This document shows, one piece after another, positions 1-8,647 of a stretch of 64,000 nucleotides of DNA. The number at the start of each line of letters is the position of its first letter. The first letter of the stretch is position 1. The DNA is from Hoskinsella mucinilytica (GTDB taxonomy: Bacteria; Bacillota_I; Bacilli_A; Erysipelotrichales; Erysipelotrichaceae). The notes under the pieces were generated by a model that worked only from the letters and a program-made list of their open reading frames with translations, had not been told where the DNA came from and searched no databases. Made by a program: the position numbers and the translations under genes. Location of the stretch: NCBI RefSeq assembly GCF_045223415.1, contig NZ_JBEQZJ010000001.1:1-64000 (forward strand), given 5' to 3'.

Positions 1-217
1 AGAAAGTACCACCATTACCGCAGATGTAAAGCTAGGAGATAAAAAGATTACAGATATTGAGAAGACAGTAGTAGCATGTTTTAAAGGTGATGATACAAAT
101 CCAACTGTTGGAACCGGAACCATTACACTTGGAGAACCAAATGAAGATTATGTGAAGGCAGGATCTTATACAGGAACATTAACTTTTAGCATCAAGTTAG
201 AAGTTTTATCGGCTTAG
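1..217 (+). CDS. C-terminal end of a secreted beta-sandwich-like protein (5'-partial)
   Basis: An open frame enters from the left edge (first full codon at base 2) and stops with TAG at 215-217, giving about 71 residues. It ends in a 'GSYTGTLTFSI' strand motif followed by a short tail. The next two genes end in the same way (GDYSATLTFAI and GKYKGTIVFHF), so this is probably a third member of one secreted family whose signal peptide lies outside the window. The next gene starts 35 bases downstream in the same direction, so they are likely co-transcribed. No enzymatic motif is visible. The function is unknown; a surface or matrix role is only inferred from the neighbours. Confidence 0.7.
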   Translation, partial: ESTTITADVKLGDKKITDIEKTVVACFKGDDTNPTVGTGTITLGEPNEDYVKAGSYTGTLTFSIKLEVLSA

Positions 218-252
218 GATCATGCGTAAAAAGGAAAGGAAATGAGGGACAT

Positions 253-735
253 ATGAAAAAAATAGTTTCAATGATGATGATGGTATTGCTTATATCACCT
301 GTTGCAATACAAGCAAAAGAAATCGATCAGGAAAGTACAAATAAAACAGAAGATACGAAGGTTACAACAAGTGTAGATTCCACTTATCTTGTTGTGATAC
401 CGGAAGATTGTAAGATCACAAAGGGAACATTGAATACGACGATGGAACTTGCGGTGGAAGGAAATCCTACACCGGATGCCAGTATTCAAGTAGATGTAGC
501 AGCAACAGAATTGTGCAATCAAGGAAATAAAGAGTATAAGATTCCTTATCAATTGACAAGTGAAGGTAAGGAATTCAATAAAATTACATATTCTGAAAGT
601 GAAATTAGGACAGGGACAAAAACACCACTTTCCATAGATATTACAAAGGAAGCATGGGATAACGCATTTGCAGGAGACTATAGTGCAACATTAACTTTCG
701 CTATTCAATATTTAGAAGCGAATGGAGGAAATTAG
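253..735 (+). CDS. Secreted beta-sandwich-like protein, paralogue 1
   Basis: 160 residues. An N-terminal signal peptide (MKK start, hydrophobic core to about residue 18, cleavage predicted after the AIQA near residue 21) points to Sec export. The mature part has the sequence 'STYLVVIPED' and ends in an 'AGDYSATLTFAIQY' strand. The next gene carries the same two landmarks (TYEVVIPES and AGKYKGTIVFHF), so the two are paralogues of roughly equal length. There is no membrane anchor, LPxTG motif or WxL motif. It lies in a run of four co-directional genes with 3-35 base gaps, the last of which encodes a membrane-anchored protein. Start chosen at ATG 253, after GAGGGA. A structural surface or matrix subunit is plausible; no function is established. 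Confidence 0.75.
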   Translation: MKKIVSMMMMVLLISPVAIQAKEIDQESTNKTEDTKVTTSVDSTYLVVIPEDCKITKGTLNTTMELAVEGNPTPDASIQVDVAATELCNQGNKEYKIPYQLTSEGKEFNKITYSESEIRTGTKTPLSIDITKEAWDNAFAGDYSATLTFAIQYLEANGGN

Positions 736-738
736 AAA

Positions 739-1203
739 ATGAAGAAATTAGTATGTAGTGTAGTAGCGTTGGGTATGATGCTTATGCCAATTACTGCAGA
801 AGAAATCAATCAGGACAGTGAACCGCAAAGTGGCAAGACAATCATTTCTACGGAAATCGATCCAACTTATGAAGTCGTAATTCCGGAAAGTACTGCCATA
901 GAGTTTGAAGCAGAAACAACGGAATTGGGCAGTGTCAAAGCAAATTGGGTACAGATCGATCCAGGGAAAAAGGTGTTGGTTAGCGTGGATGCCGGAGAAT
1001 TACAAAATCAAGAGGATCCTTCTAAAACCATTCCTTATGAATTGGTAAGCGATGAGGAAGCATTCACATCAATGGATATTTTATCAACGGAGGACGAAGC
1101 TGTTATTCAGTTGAAAATCACCAAAGAAAATTGGAATAAAGCTTTCGCAGGGAAATATAAAGGAACTATCGTCTTTCATTTTTCCTATGTGGATAAACAA
1201 TGA
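739..1203 (+). CDS. Secreted beta-sandwich-like protein, paralogue 2
   Basis: 154 residues with a short signal peptide (hydrophobic stretch to about residue 18, cleavage near ITA-EE). It begins three bases after the preceding stop, and its GGAGG ribosome-binding site lies inside the end of that gene, so translation is probably coupled. It shares with paralogue 1 the 'TYEVVIPE' block near residue 50 and the terminal 'ITKENWNKAFAGKYKG' strand region. The mature protein is strongly acidic. There is no anchor, so it is predicted to be released or to assemble on the cell surface. The family is not recognised by name; homology between the paralogues is seen directly. Confidence 0.75.
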   Translation: MKKLVCSVVALGMMLMPITAEEINQDSEPQSGKTIISTEIDPTYEVVIPESTAIEFEAETTELGSVKANWVQIDPGKKVLVSVDAGELQNQEDPSKTIPYELVSDEEAFTSMDILSTEDEAVIQLKITKENWNKAFAGKYKGTIVFHFSYVDKQ

Positions 1204-1235
1204 TGCATAATAGAAAAGAATGTAGGTGATGCTTC

Positions 1236-2090
1236 ATGAAAAAAATAGGTAGCCTATTACTTTTGATCGGTATCTTGTGTTGTCAAAATGGAGTAGTTAT
1301 TATGGCAAGTGAAGGAATAGGCACAACAGAAATAACGACAGAAGTACCTGAAACACATCACATCGATGTGATAGGTGAGCATGTAGAAGTGTTTGAAGAA
1401 GGAACTTTAGTGAAACAGATCACAGCAAAGCGATTATCAACACCAAAGATTTTGCTTCGAAGTGTCAGTGGATATGAAATTGAACAAGTGATGTTAGGGA
1501 ATGTTGATATCACCAACCAAATCAAAGGTGGGTATTATACCTTTGAGCCTGTTTATCAGAATCAGGAATTAAAAGTAAAGACTGTACAAAGTATGCCTAT
1601 GAACCAAAAGTTGTATAGGATAAGTGGAAAAGTTTTAAAAGATGCTCAGCCAATGTCCGGTGTCACTGTGGAACTTCGAAGTAGCTTACAGACACAGATT
1701 ACGGATAAACATGGTTCCTTTACCTTTGAACGTGTAGATATCGGTCATCATAGTATCACCGTACTAAAAGATGGTACCGTAATCGGTTATGTTGAATTTC
1801 AGTTGTTAAAGGGAAATAGCACCAAAGATGTTATTGTGGAAGTGAATGAGAATGGAAGTTATACATTAAGTGCTCATCAAAGTTTTGACGCAATTGAATT
1901 AAACCTTCGTTTAAATGAGGATGGAACAATAGTGATAGAAACTGCCAAAGGAGTGATAGATACTAAGGATAGTGGAGTTGATACTGGGGATCAAAGTCAT
2001 GTGTTCAATCTATTTCTGATGATGGGAGGAGCCGGTATCTTATTGCTGTTGATCATTCATAAAGGTAAAATACATAAGGAAAGGCCATGA
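1236..2090 (+). CDS. Surface protein with carboxypeptidase-regulatory-like domain and C-terminal anchor
   Basis: 284 residues. A signal peptide (about residues 1-24) is followed by an uncharacterised region. A domain at about 127-200 (RISGKVLKDAQPMSGVTVEL, then 'GSFTFERVDIG') resembles the CarboxypepD_reg/Cna-B-like beta-sandwich fold. The C-terminus has DTGD at 249-252, a hydrophobic helix at about 256-274 and a basic tail (HKGKIHKERP). That is the layout of a sortase signal, although the motif is xDTGD rather than LPxTG, so it could also be a plain membrane anchor. It is the last gene of the secreted-protein run and is a candidate anchor for the small secreted paralogues. Start at ATG 1236, preceded by TAGGTGATG. 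Confidence 0.7.
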   Translation: MKKIGSLLLLIGILCCQNGVVIMASEGIGTTEITTEVPETHHIDVIGEHVEVFEEGTLVKQITAKRLSTPKILLRSVSGYEIEQVMLGNVDITNQIKGGYYTFEPVYQNQELKVKTVQSMPMNQKLYRISGKVLKDAQPMSGVTVELRSSLQTQITDKHGSFTFERVDIGHHSITVLKDGTVIGYVEFQLLKGNSTKDVIVEVNENGSYTLSAHQSFDAIELNLRLNEDGTIVIETAKGVIDTKDSGVDTGDQSHVFNLFLMMGGAGILLLLIIHKGKIHKERP

Positions 2091-2314
2091 TGGCTTTTTC
2101 TTATGCGAATGGTGCTATACGAATGGTAGATAAGAGAAACTGGGATGTAATTGAAACTGTAGTGACTGAAATATGATATTTGAGGAAATTATATGAAATG
2201 TATGACATTGACATTACCATGTAAAACAATTAAAATACTTAGTATGTGAGATAGAAATAAAGATTTAATGTGTAGATTTGCTCACTGAAGTAGATGAATG
2301 CATGGAGGATATCG

Positions 2315-3049
2315 ATGAAGATAGTGATTTGTGACGATGATAAAAGAGATAGAGAACATCTTTTTTCCGAATTAAAAGATATCTTTTCGTTAAAAAGAAT
2401 CCAAGCTGATATCGATCTTTTTGAAACTGCTGAGCAATTGATGAAACAAAAAAATAAATATCATTATGATGTGTATTTCTTAGATATTTATATGAAAGAA
2501 ATTGATGGTATTCAATTAGCAAAAACCATCAACCAACATCAGGAACATGCCGCTATCGTTTTAACAACTTCCAGTAAACATCATTATGCGGATGGTTTTG
2601 ATATTGGCGCAGTTCATTACTTAGTAAAACCTTGTTCTACACAAGAAATCGATAAGGCTGTAACCAGATGTCTCAAATTAATTTCTATAGAGGATCAGTA
2701 CTTAGAAGTCCTTGTCGATCGTGAAAAGAAAAAGATATTATATTCTCAGATAAATGTCATTGAATCACAGAATAGGTATTGTGTCATTCATACCGTGAAT
2801 GCACAATATCGTACTTATCAACAATTAAATGATATAGAGGAAGAACTGAATGATGCTAGGTTTCTTCGTTGTCATAGGAGTTATTTGATCAATCTGGATT
2901 ATGTACATGATTATCATAATGGGATATTTTTCCTTAAGGATAGCATTGAAATACCAGTGAAACGTGGAGATCGAAAGCTGTTAAAAAAGTATTATGAAGA
3001 TTATTGCTTCGAGAAAATGAGAAGGCAATTTAAGGAGAATGGTTCCTAA
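2315..3049 (+). CDS. LytTR-family response regulator
   Basis: 244 residues from ATG 2315, which has GGAGG at 2304-2308; an in-frame ATG at 2294 lacks a proper site. The receiver domain spans about 1-120, with the acidic pocket CDDD at 6-9 and the phospho-acceptor Asp57 in 'YFLDIYMKEIDG'. Its Lys is in 'YLVKPC'. A LytTR DNA-binding domain follows at about 140-240 ('FLRCHRSYLINLDYV' is characteristic). Proteins of this AgrA/ComE/VirR class control virulence factors, bacteriocins or surface proteins. The cognate kinase starts on the last base of the stop codon. The upstream secreted-protein genes are natural candidate targets, by position only. Confidence 0.9.
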   Translation: MKIVICDDDKRDREHLFSELKDIFSLKRIQADIDLFETAEQLMKQKNKYHYDVYFLDIYMKEIDGIQLAKTINQHQEHAAIVLTTSSKHHYADGFDIGAVHYLVKPCSTQEIDKAVTRCLKLISIEDQYLEVLVDREKKKILYSQINVIESQNRYCVIHTVNAQYRTYQQLNDIEEELNDARFLRCHRSYLINLDYVHDYHNGIFFLKDSIEIPVKRGDRKLLKKYYEDYCFEKMRRQFKENGS

Positions 3050-4338
3050 TGAATGAGGTTAGAATTTTTATTTCTGTATTTGTTTTGAATTTTCCGATTT
3101 TTTTGTTATGTACCATACCTTTTTTAGAAAAATTAAAGATTAAGTTATCGTCACTATTATTGATCATTGTGGTTAACATCATGTTTTTAAGTTTGTTTTA
3201 TGTGATGATCGATATCTATTTTGCGCAAACAAAGTGGGTAGATACGATAGGCATGATATTATTTTATATGCTATTTCTATATGAATATAAAAAATGTTTT
3301 GATATTGAATTAGCAAAGCTTATTTATGTATTTTTGATTGCTCAGGTTTATGCAAATATGTTAAATATTGCTTCTCAATATCTTTCTGCTCATTTCTTTC
3401 CTGAAAGCGTAGATGAGTTTATTGCATTACCTCAAACTCTTATTTTAGGAGGATTTATGGTAATCACTTATCCATTTGTATATCAGTTTTTGAAAAACAG
3501 ACTACATGATGCATTGGATATGATACCTGTGAAAAATTTTTGGCAACTTTGTATTAGTCCGATCTTACTTTTTATCGTTAATATGATTTATTTGAGTACG
3601 TTTGATCAATTTACTTACCATGATGTGGAAGTGTTTTTGATATATATATTAATGATCATCAGTGGATTGATTACTTATTTTGTTTCTTTACGAATAGCAT
3701 TAGATGCTGCAAAGGCTGTATTATTAGAATCAGAAAGAGAAGCTTTAAAAGATCAAATGGAGCTACAGACGAGAAGTTATTTAAATATCATTCAGATGCT
3801 GGATGTAACGAAAAAGGCACAGCATGATTTACATCATCATATGGCTGTGATTCATGCATATTTAGAACAAGATGATCAAGCGTATTTAAAAGAATATCTA
3901 ACGCAATATATGCAACAATTACCAAAAGAACAAGATGTTGTCATATGTTCGAATTATGCGGTAAATGCAGTGGTTCAATATTATATATCTTTGTTGAAAG
4001 ATAACGATGTAGAAGTAAATTTAAAGTTAGATTTTTCAAATGCAGAAGGGATATCAGATGCGGATTTTTGTATTATATTCGGAAATCTTTTTGAAAATGC
4101 AGTCATAAGTTTAAATAAACAACAATTAGGTCATAAGTTTTTACATGCGGAATGTAGTGTTATCGCAGATAATTTTATGATTTTAGTAGAGAATTCTTGT
4201 GATGATCATTACTTGAGAAAAAAAGGCATAGGACAGCGTTCCATCTTAGCAATCGCAAATGCAAATCATGGAACAGCTCGCTTTGAATTAAACGAACATG
4301 TGTATGAAAGTTCAGTAATGTTAAGAATTAAGTCTTAA
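3049..4338 (+). CDS. GHKL (AgrC/ComD-like) sensor histidine kinase
   Basis: 429 residues. About six transmembrane helices occupy residues 1-220. A linker helix leads to the histidine box, with His259 in 'KAQHDLHHHMAVIHAYLE'. A GHKL ATPase domain follows: N-box 'FGNLFENAVISLN' near 350 and a short G-box with GIGQRSI near 395. This order matches the HATPase_c_5 kinases that pair with LytTR regulators and usually sense peptides. The start overlaps the regulator stop by one base (TAATG), so the two are translationally coupled. No agrB- or agrD-like peptide gene lies nearby, so the ligand is unknown. A good terminator follows. Confidence 0.88.
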   Translation: MNEVRIFISVFVLNFPIFLLCTIPFLEKLKIKLSSLLLIIVVNIMFLSLFYVMIDIYFAQTKWVDTIGMILFYMLFLYEYKKCFDIELAKLIYVFLIAQVYANMLNIASQYLSAHFFPESVDEFIALPQTLILGGFMVITYPFVYQFLKNRLHDALDMIPVKNFWQLCISPILLFIVNMIYLSTFDQFTYHDVEVFLIYILMIISGLITYFVSLRIALDAAKAVLLESEREALKDQMELQTRSYLNIIQMLDVTKKAQHDLHHHMAVIHAYLEQDDQAYLKEYLTQYMQQLPKEQDVVICSNYAVNAVVQYYISLLKDNDVEVNLKLDFSNAEGISDADFCIIFGNLFENAVISLNKQQLGHKFLHAECSVIADNFMILVENSCDDHYLRKKGIGQRSILAIANANHGTARFELNEHVYESSVMLRIKS

Positions 4339-4357
4339 CGATCACAATAGGAAATAA

Positions 4358-4390
4358 CGAGATCTCAAAAAAAGAGTTCTCGTTTTTTTT
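4358..4390 (+). terminator. Rho-independent terminator after the LytTR/GHKL system
   Basis: A nine-base stem (CGAGATCTC with GAGTTCTCG, one mismatch) around a seven-A loop is followed by eight T. It separates the two-component system from the exopolysaccharide cluster. Confidence 0.85.
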
Positions 4391-4450
4391 GTGCAATAAT
4401 AGCCAACCGTACAGTTTTCTACAAGTGAAATGCAATTTACTACCATTTAG

Positions 4451-4479
4451 TTGAGATTGAGATGGGTTCCTAAGATAAT
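4451..4479 (+). promoter_or_regulatory. Predicted sigma-A promoter of the exopolysaccharide cluster
   Basis: TTGAGA at 4451-4456 and GATAAT at 4474-4479 with a 17-base spacer, 46 bases before the first start codon. It follows a terminator and precedes a long run of tightly packed genes, so it probably drives the whole operon. Confidence 0.55.
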
Positions 4480-4525
4480 AAAACTATATTTATGATAAAA
4501 ATAAATATACGGGGAGATGTTATCG

Positions 4526-5521
4526 ATGAATTCGGAAAACGAAATGAGAGAACTAGAGAGGCTCAGAGATGAAAATAAACGACTAAGTACCTTGGTAGAA
4601 ATTGATTGGCTGACAGATATTTATAATCGTGGTGCAGTAGCAACCAAAATAAATAGCTATTTAAAAGCGAATCAGACAGGTGTTTTATTTGTGATGGATA
4701 TCAATCGTTTTAAAAAAATCAATGATGTATATGGTCATTTATGTGGCGATAATGTATTGCGTAATGTCGGTAAGATATTAAAGCAGATAGCGCAAAACGA
4801 GGGAATCGCAGGACGCATTGGTGGAGATGAATTCATCTTATTTATTATGGATATCAAAGCATCTTTTATGATCAATGAGATGGAACATAACATTGAAACA
4901 AAGCTTTCTCAAATAACATATGGAAAGAAACATATACCGTTATCGATTGCGGTGCGTGGAGCTATATCAGAAGAACAAGATACGTATGAAACACTTTTTC
5001 AAAAAGCTGATCAACGCTTATTGCGACAGAAAGAGCAATTAAAGCAATATCCCAGTACCATACGTGACAGTATTCATAAGGATAGCTTTCTGATACAGCA
5101 GGAGCTCAAAGAAACAGATATGTGTCAGGGTGCTTATTGTCAACATTATGATGCATTTAAAAGCATCTATCGCTTTTTAGAGCGATGCTTGAATAGAAGT
5201 GAACGTCATATTTATTTGATTTTGTTGACACTGTCAGAAGATGACGAACAATTGCCTTATGAAAATCAAGAGGCATATATGAAACAGTTAAATGATGCAA
5301 TACAGCATTCTTTACGTATCGGTGATGTGTTTACCAGATATAGTAGTTGTCAATTTCTGATTATGGCAGTGGATACAGATGAAAAAGATATTGTTTCTAT
5401 TGTAAATCGAATTAAAAAAACGTTTTTTGATAAGGAACAAGATAGTGTAAAAAAGATGATCCTGTATCATAGTTTTCCTTTAGAGGCGGTAGCTCATGAT
5501 GGACATATACAGGGAAATTAG
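4526..5521 (+). CDS. Diguanylate cyclase with a second, degenerate GGDEF domain
   Basis: 331 residues from ATG 4526 (GGGGAG nine bases upstream; an ATG at 4517 is also in frame). A short coiled coil is followed by a GGDEF domain at about 28-170 with intact landmarks: 'DWLTDIYNRGA', 'MDINRFKKINDVYGHLCGD' and RIGGDEF. It should therefore make cyclic di-GMP from GTP. No RxxD inhibitory site sits in the usual place, so product feedback may be absent. Residues about 185-325 repeat the fold but carry SSCQF where GGDEF should be, so that half is probably regulatory. It is the first gene of the Pel-type cluster, consistent with supplying the second messenger for polysaccharide export. No transmembrane segment is seen. 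Confidence 0.88.
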   Translation: MNSENEMRELERLRDENKRLSTLVEIDWLTDIYNRGAVATKINSYLKANQTGVLFVMDINRFKKINDVYGHLCGDNVLRNVGKILKQIAQNEGIAGRIGGDEFILFIMDIKASFMINEMEHNIETKLSQITYGKKHIPLSIAVRGAISEEQDTYETLFQKADQRLLRQKEQLKQYPSTIRDSIHKDSFLIQQELKETDMCQGAYCQHYDAFKSIYRFLERCLNRSERHIYLILLTLSEDDEQLPYENQEAYMKQLNDAIQHSLRIGDVFTRYSSCQFLIMAVDTDEKDIVSIVNRIKKTFFDKEQDSVKKMILYHSFPLEAVAHDGHIQGN

Positions 5522-5540
5522 GAAAGTTTAGGTGAAAATT

Positions 5541-7733
5541 ATGAGTCATAAGAAAATGAAAATATTATTGATAGGGGCCTATGGGACATTTACCAATGAT
5601 CTGATCCAAAGATTTTATAAAGAAAAACATACCATTTACCTTATTTGTGGAGAAAATGTAAAGCATAAAAGTAGAAAAGTTTTCGAACAATATAGTTTCT
5701 CTTATCAAAATAGTAGTATGCGAAGAATCATAGAAAGTATCAAACCGGATCTGGTCTTGTATACAGGGGTATTTGATCCTTTATTTGAATGGAAAAATAT
5801 AGAAGCTGATTCTGTACAATATATTGCTTCTTTGATGAATGTGCTATTGGCTTGTGAACAAAATCAAGTGGAACGATTTGTGTATTTATCAAATGAAATG
5901 GTATATCAGGAAAATTATACGTGTCTGATTACGGAAGATGAAACTATGACACCAAAGACTTTTATTGGTAGAACGTATGCGCAAGCTGAAGAACTGATCA
6001 AGAGTTATCAAAGTCATGGTATGATGCAAGTTACTACATTACGAATTGCACATCTATATGGTATGGTAGAAAATCGCAAAGAGTGTAACGACATCGTTCA
6101 TAAAATAGCACTTGATATCTTAACAAAACCAACTTTGACTTGTAGACAACATTGTACTTATCAAATCACTTATAGAAAAGATGCAATGGAAGCTATTTAT
6201 AAAATCTGTATGGAACCGCATTTGAATTATGATTGTTATCATATTGCAAATAGTGAAAGTATGAATGATGAAAAAATCGCAATGATGATATTATCGATGA
6301 TACAAAAAGATATTTATATCGAACATTTGGATCAGCTAACTTCAGATATTCAATTAGATCAATCCAGATTTCAGAATGAATTTGAGTTTCAATATTTGAT
6401 AGATTCTAAAGAAGGTATTCAAAAAGTTGTTCAACATATCATGGAGCATAAAGAAGATTTTTTGACATTCGATGAGATGAGAGAATATAGATATCGTACA
6501 CTATGGCAAAAATTAAGTGCAAGTGCGAAAGTGATATGGCCATATATGGAAAATATCGTTGTATTGCTGTTCATGTATTTTGTTTCTTATGGAGTGTCTA
6601 GTGATGTATTTTTTGGGAAAATCGATTTGTTTGTATTGTATGTTTTATTGTTTGCGGTAGTGTATGGAAAAGGACAAGGGGTTTTTTCTGCCTTTTTAAG
6701 TGTGTTGGCATACTTTTTCCACTTCTCACGATTATCTGGTATGTTTGAAGTATTGATTAGTTATGATACTTATGTTTGGATTGCACAGTTATTCATCATT
6801 GCGATGTCTGTTGGTCATTTACATGATCATATGGTTATGATCAAGGATGATAAGGATGAAGAAATACAGTTCTTAACGCATCAATTAAAAGATATGCAAA
6901 TGATTCATAACAGCAATTTGAAAGTGAAGGATGTATTGGAAAATAGGATCATCAATTATGATGACAGTTTAGGTAAGATATATGATATCACAGCACAACT
7001 AGATAGTATGGATCCCAGAGATGTTATTTTCAGAGCAGCTCCGATGTTATCAACGTTTATGGAAACAAAGGATATTGCGATATATCAAATTGTCAATGAC
7101 GAATATGCAAGGTTATTATCAGCGACAAGCAAACGTGCGAAATCACTTGGAAAGTCCATACGATATTGTGAGATGGAATGGATGCAAGCTTTCCAAAAAC
7201 AGGCCGTATATATCAATAAAACGTTACATCCGCAACTACCTTCTATGGCAAGTGCTTTGTATGATGATCACCATTTAGATTTGATCGTAATGGTTTGGGG
7301 GTTGCCAATGGAGAAAATGACGAATTATCAAGCAAATACGTTGTCTGTCTTAAGTTTAATGATGAGTAAGGCATTGGGACAGGCATCACGTTATATGAAG
7401 GCTCAGGAGGATCAAAAATATGTAGAGCATTCTGCATTGATGACCATGCCGGCTTTTAAAGAATTAACAAAAATGTATGATCATGCGATGTCCAAAGGGC
7501 TATGTGATATTGCCTTATTTCATGTGGATAGTAAGGAGGAAGACCTGATTACAAAAGCGAAACAGATTGCTAAGCTCTTAAGAGTGAGTGATTTTCTGGG
7601 ATTGGATCAGCAACAACGATTATGTATCCTTTTAACAAATACGTCCCAAGATGAGGCAGAGGTCGTAAAGGAAAGATTATTTCAGCATGATATCATTGCG
7701 AGTCCGATAAAGGTTGGTGATGAATTTGCTTAG
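5541..7733 (+). CDS. pelD: PelD-like c-di-GMP receptor fused to an N-terminal SDR/epimerase-like domain
   Basis: 730 residues from ATG 5541 (AGGTGA five bases upstream). Residues about 5-310 form an extended SDR fold, but the nucleotide loop is GAYGTFTN and the catalytic YxxxK reads YAQAE, so enzymatic activity is doubtful. About 340-430 holds four membrane helices, then a coiled coil, a GAF-like domain (about 475-600) and a degenerate GGDEF domain (about 630-728). The latter lacks GGDEF but keeps an RVSD sequence at 681-684, matching the RxxD I-site by which PelD binds cyclic di-GMP. Membrane-GAF-degenerate GGDEF is the PelD architecture. It is followed by PelE-, PelF- and PelG-like genes. 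It likely gates Pel-type polysaccharide synthesis at the membrane. Confidence 0.82.
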   Translation: MSHKKMKILLIGAYGTFTNDLIQRFYKEKHTIYLICGENVKHKSRKVFEQYSFSYQNSSMRRIIESIKPDLVLYTGVFDPLFEWKNIEADSVQYIASLMNVLLACEQNQVERFVYLSNEMVYQENYTCLITEDETMTPKTFIGRTYAQAEELIKSYQSHGMMQVTTLRIAHLYGMVENRKECNDIVHKIALDILTKPTLTCRQHCTYQITYRKDAMEAIYKICMEPHLNYDCYHIANSESMNDEKIAMMILSMIQKDIYIEHLDQLTSDIQLDQSRFQNEFEFQYLIDSKEGIQKVVQHIMEHKEDFLTFDEMREYRYRTLWQKLSASAKVIWPYMENIVVLLFMYFVSYGVSSDVFFGKIDLFVLYVLLFAVVYGKGQGVFSAFLSVLAYFFHFSRLSGMFEVLISYDTYVWIAQLFIIAMSVGHLHDHMVMIKDDKDEEIQFLTHQLKDMQMIHNSNLKVKDVLENRIINYDDSLGKIYDITAQLDSMDPRDVIFRAAPMLSTFMETKDIAIYQIVNDEYARLLSATSKRAKSLGKSIRYCEMEWMQAFQKQAVYINKTLHPQLPSMASALYDDHHLDLIVMVWGLPMEKMTNYQANTLSVLSLMMSKALGQASRYMKAQEDQKYVEHSALMTMPAFKELTKMYDHAMSKGLCDIALFHVDSKEEDLITKAKQIAKLLRVSDFLGLDQQQRLCILLTNTSQDEAEVVKERLFQHDIIASPIKVGDEFA

Positions 7734-8634
7734 TTCAGATCAGTTTGTATTATGGATCATAATTATGCATCTCATGATTGCTGTAGGATATGTTATTTAT
7801 GGCTTTATCAAAGGCAAAGATCGAAAGAAGTATGTGATCGTGGCGATCATCATTGCCATAACACCTCCAATAGGCCGTGTAATCTTTATCGTTGCGCAAT
7901 TATTATATAACATCTTATTTGCTAAGGATATCGATAGAGATGCTGTAAGTTTTTCTAAGAAAAGAGTAAAAATTTATACTTTACCGGATGAAGAAAGAGA
8001 ATTAAATGTCGTTCCTGTCAATGAGACCCTGGCTGTTTCTGATAAAGGAACTCAGCGTCAATTGATCTTGAATGTATTAAAGGATTATTATGATCATTCT
8101 CTGGCAACCATTAGCGAAGCGTTGCACAGTAGGGATAGTGAAGTCAGTCATTATGCAGCATCGGCTTTGATGGACGCAATCTCAGATTTTCGTTCTACTG
8201 CGCAAAACATGTTACATGCCATGCAAAAACATCAAGATGATATGGAAGTTAAGATGATTTGTTTTTGTTATTTAAGAGATGCTTTGAGAAAGCGATTCTT
8301 ACCTGGCTTGGAATATAAAAGTTATATTTACACATTAAATGATGTATTAAAAGAGATGGTGGATTTTGATGAGGATCTTGTGGTACCCCAGTGCTATGAA
8401 GATATGGCAGACTTCTTATTAGAATTGAAAGATTATACCAATGCCTATCTATGGTGTGAACAGTTAAAAATGCAATATCCGTTTACCCTTTCTTATTATA
8501 AAAGCGCAATGAAGCTGGCTTATGCAGAAGGGAATACTTCCTTGTTTTTTTCCTTGATAAAACAATTGGAAGGCTCTGATATCAATATTGACAGCATAAC
8601 GTTAGACTTGATTCGAACCTTAAAGCATTCATGA
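7720..8634 (+). CDS. pelE: PelE-like membrane protein with helical repeats
   Basis: 304 residues if ATG 7720 is used; TTG 7714 and GTG 7717 are in-frame alternatives. Two transmembrane helices near the N-terminus (about 8-28 and 36-62) are followed by a cytoplasmic all-helical region of TPR/HEAT-like pairs (for example 'EVSHYAASALMDAIS' and 'YEDMADFLLELKDYTNAYLWCEQL'). This is the layout of PelE, which in Pel systems partners PelD and PelG in the inner-membrane complex. It overlaps the end of the PelD-like gene by 14 bases and is followed by the next gene after 13 bases. The call rests on architecture and position more than on residue identity. Confidence 0.7.
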   Translation: MNLLSSDQFVLWIIIMHLMIAVGYVIYGFIKGKDRKKYVIVAIIIAITPPIGRVIFIVAQLLYNILFAKDIDRDAVSFSKKRVKIYTLPDEERELNVVPVNETLAVSDKGTQRQLILNVLKDYYDHSLATISEALHSRDSEVSHYAASALMDAISDFRSTAQNMLHAMQKHQDDMEVKMICFCYLRDALRKRFLPGLEYKSYIYTLNDVLKEMVDFDEDLVVPQCYEDMADFLLELKDYTNAYLWCEQLKMQYPFTLSYYKSAMKLAYAEGNTSLFFSLIKQLEGSDINIDSITLDLIRTLKHS

Positions 8635-8647
8635 AAGGGTGAGCAAA

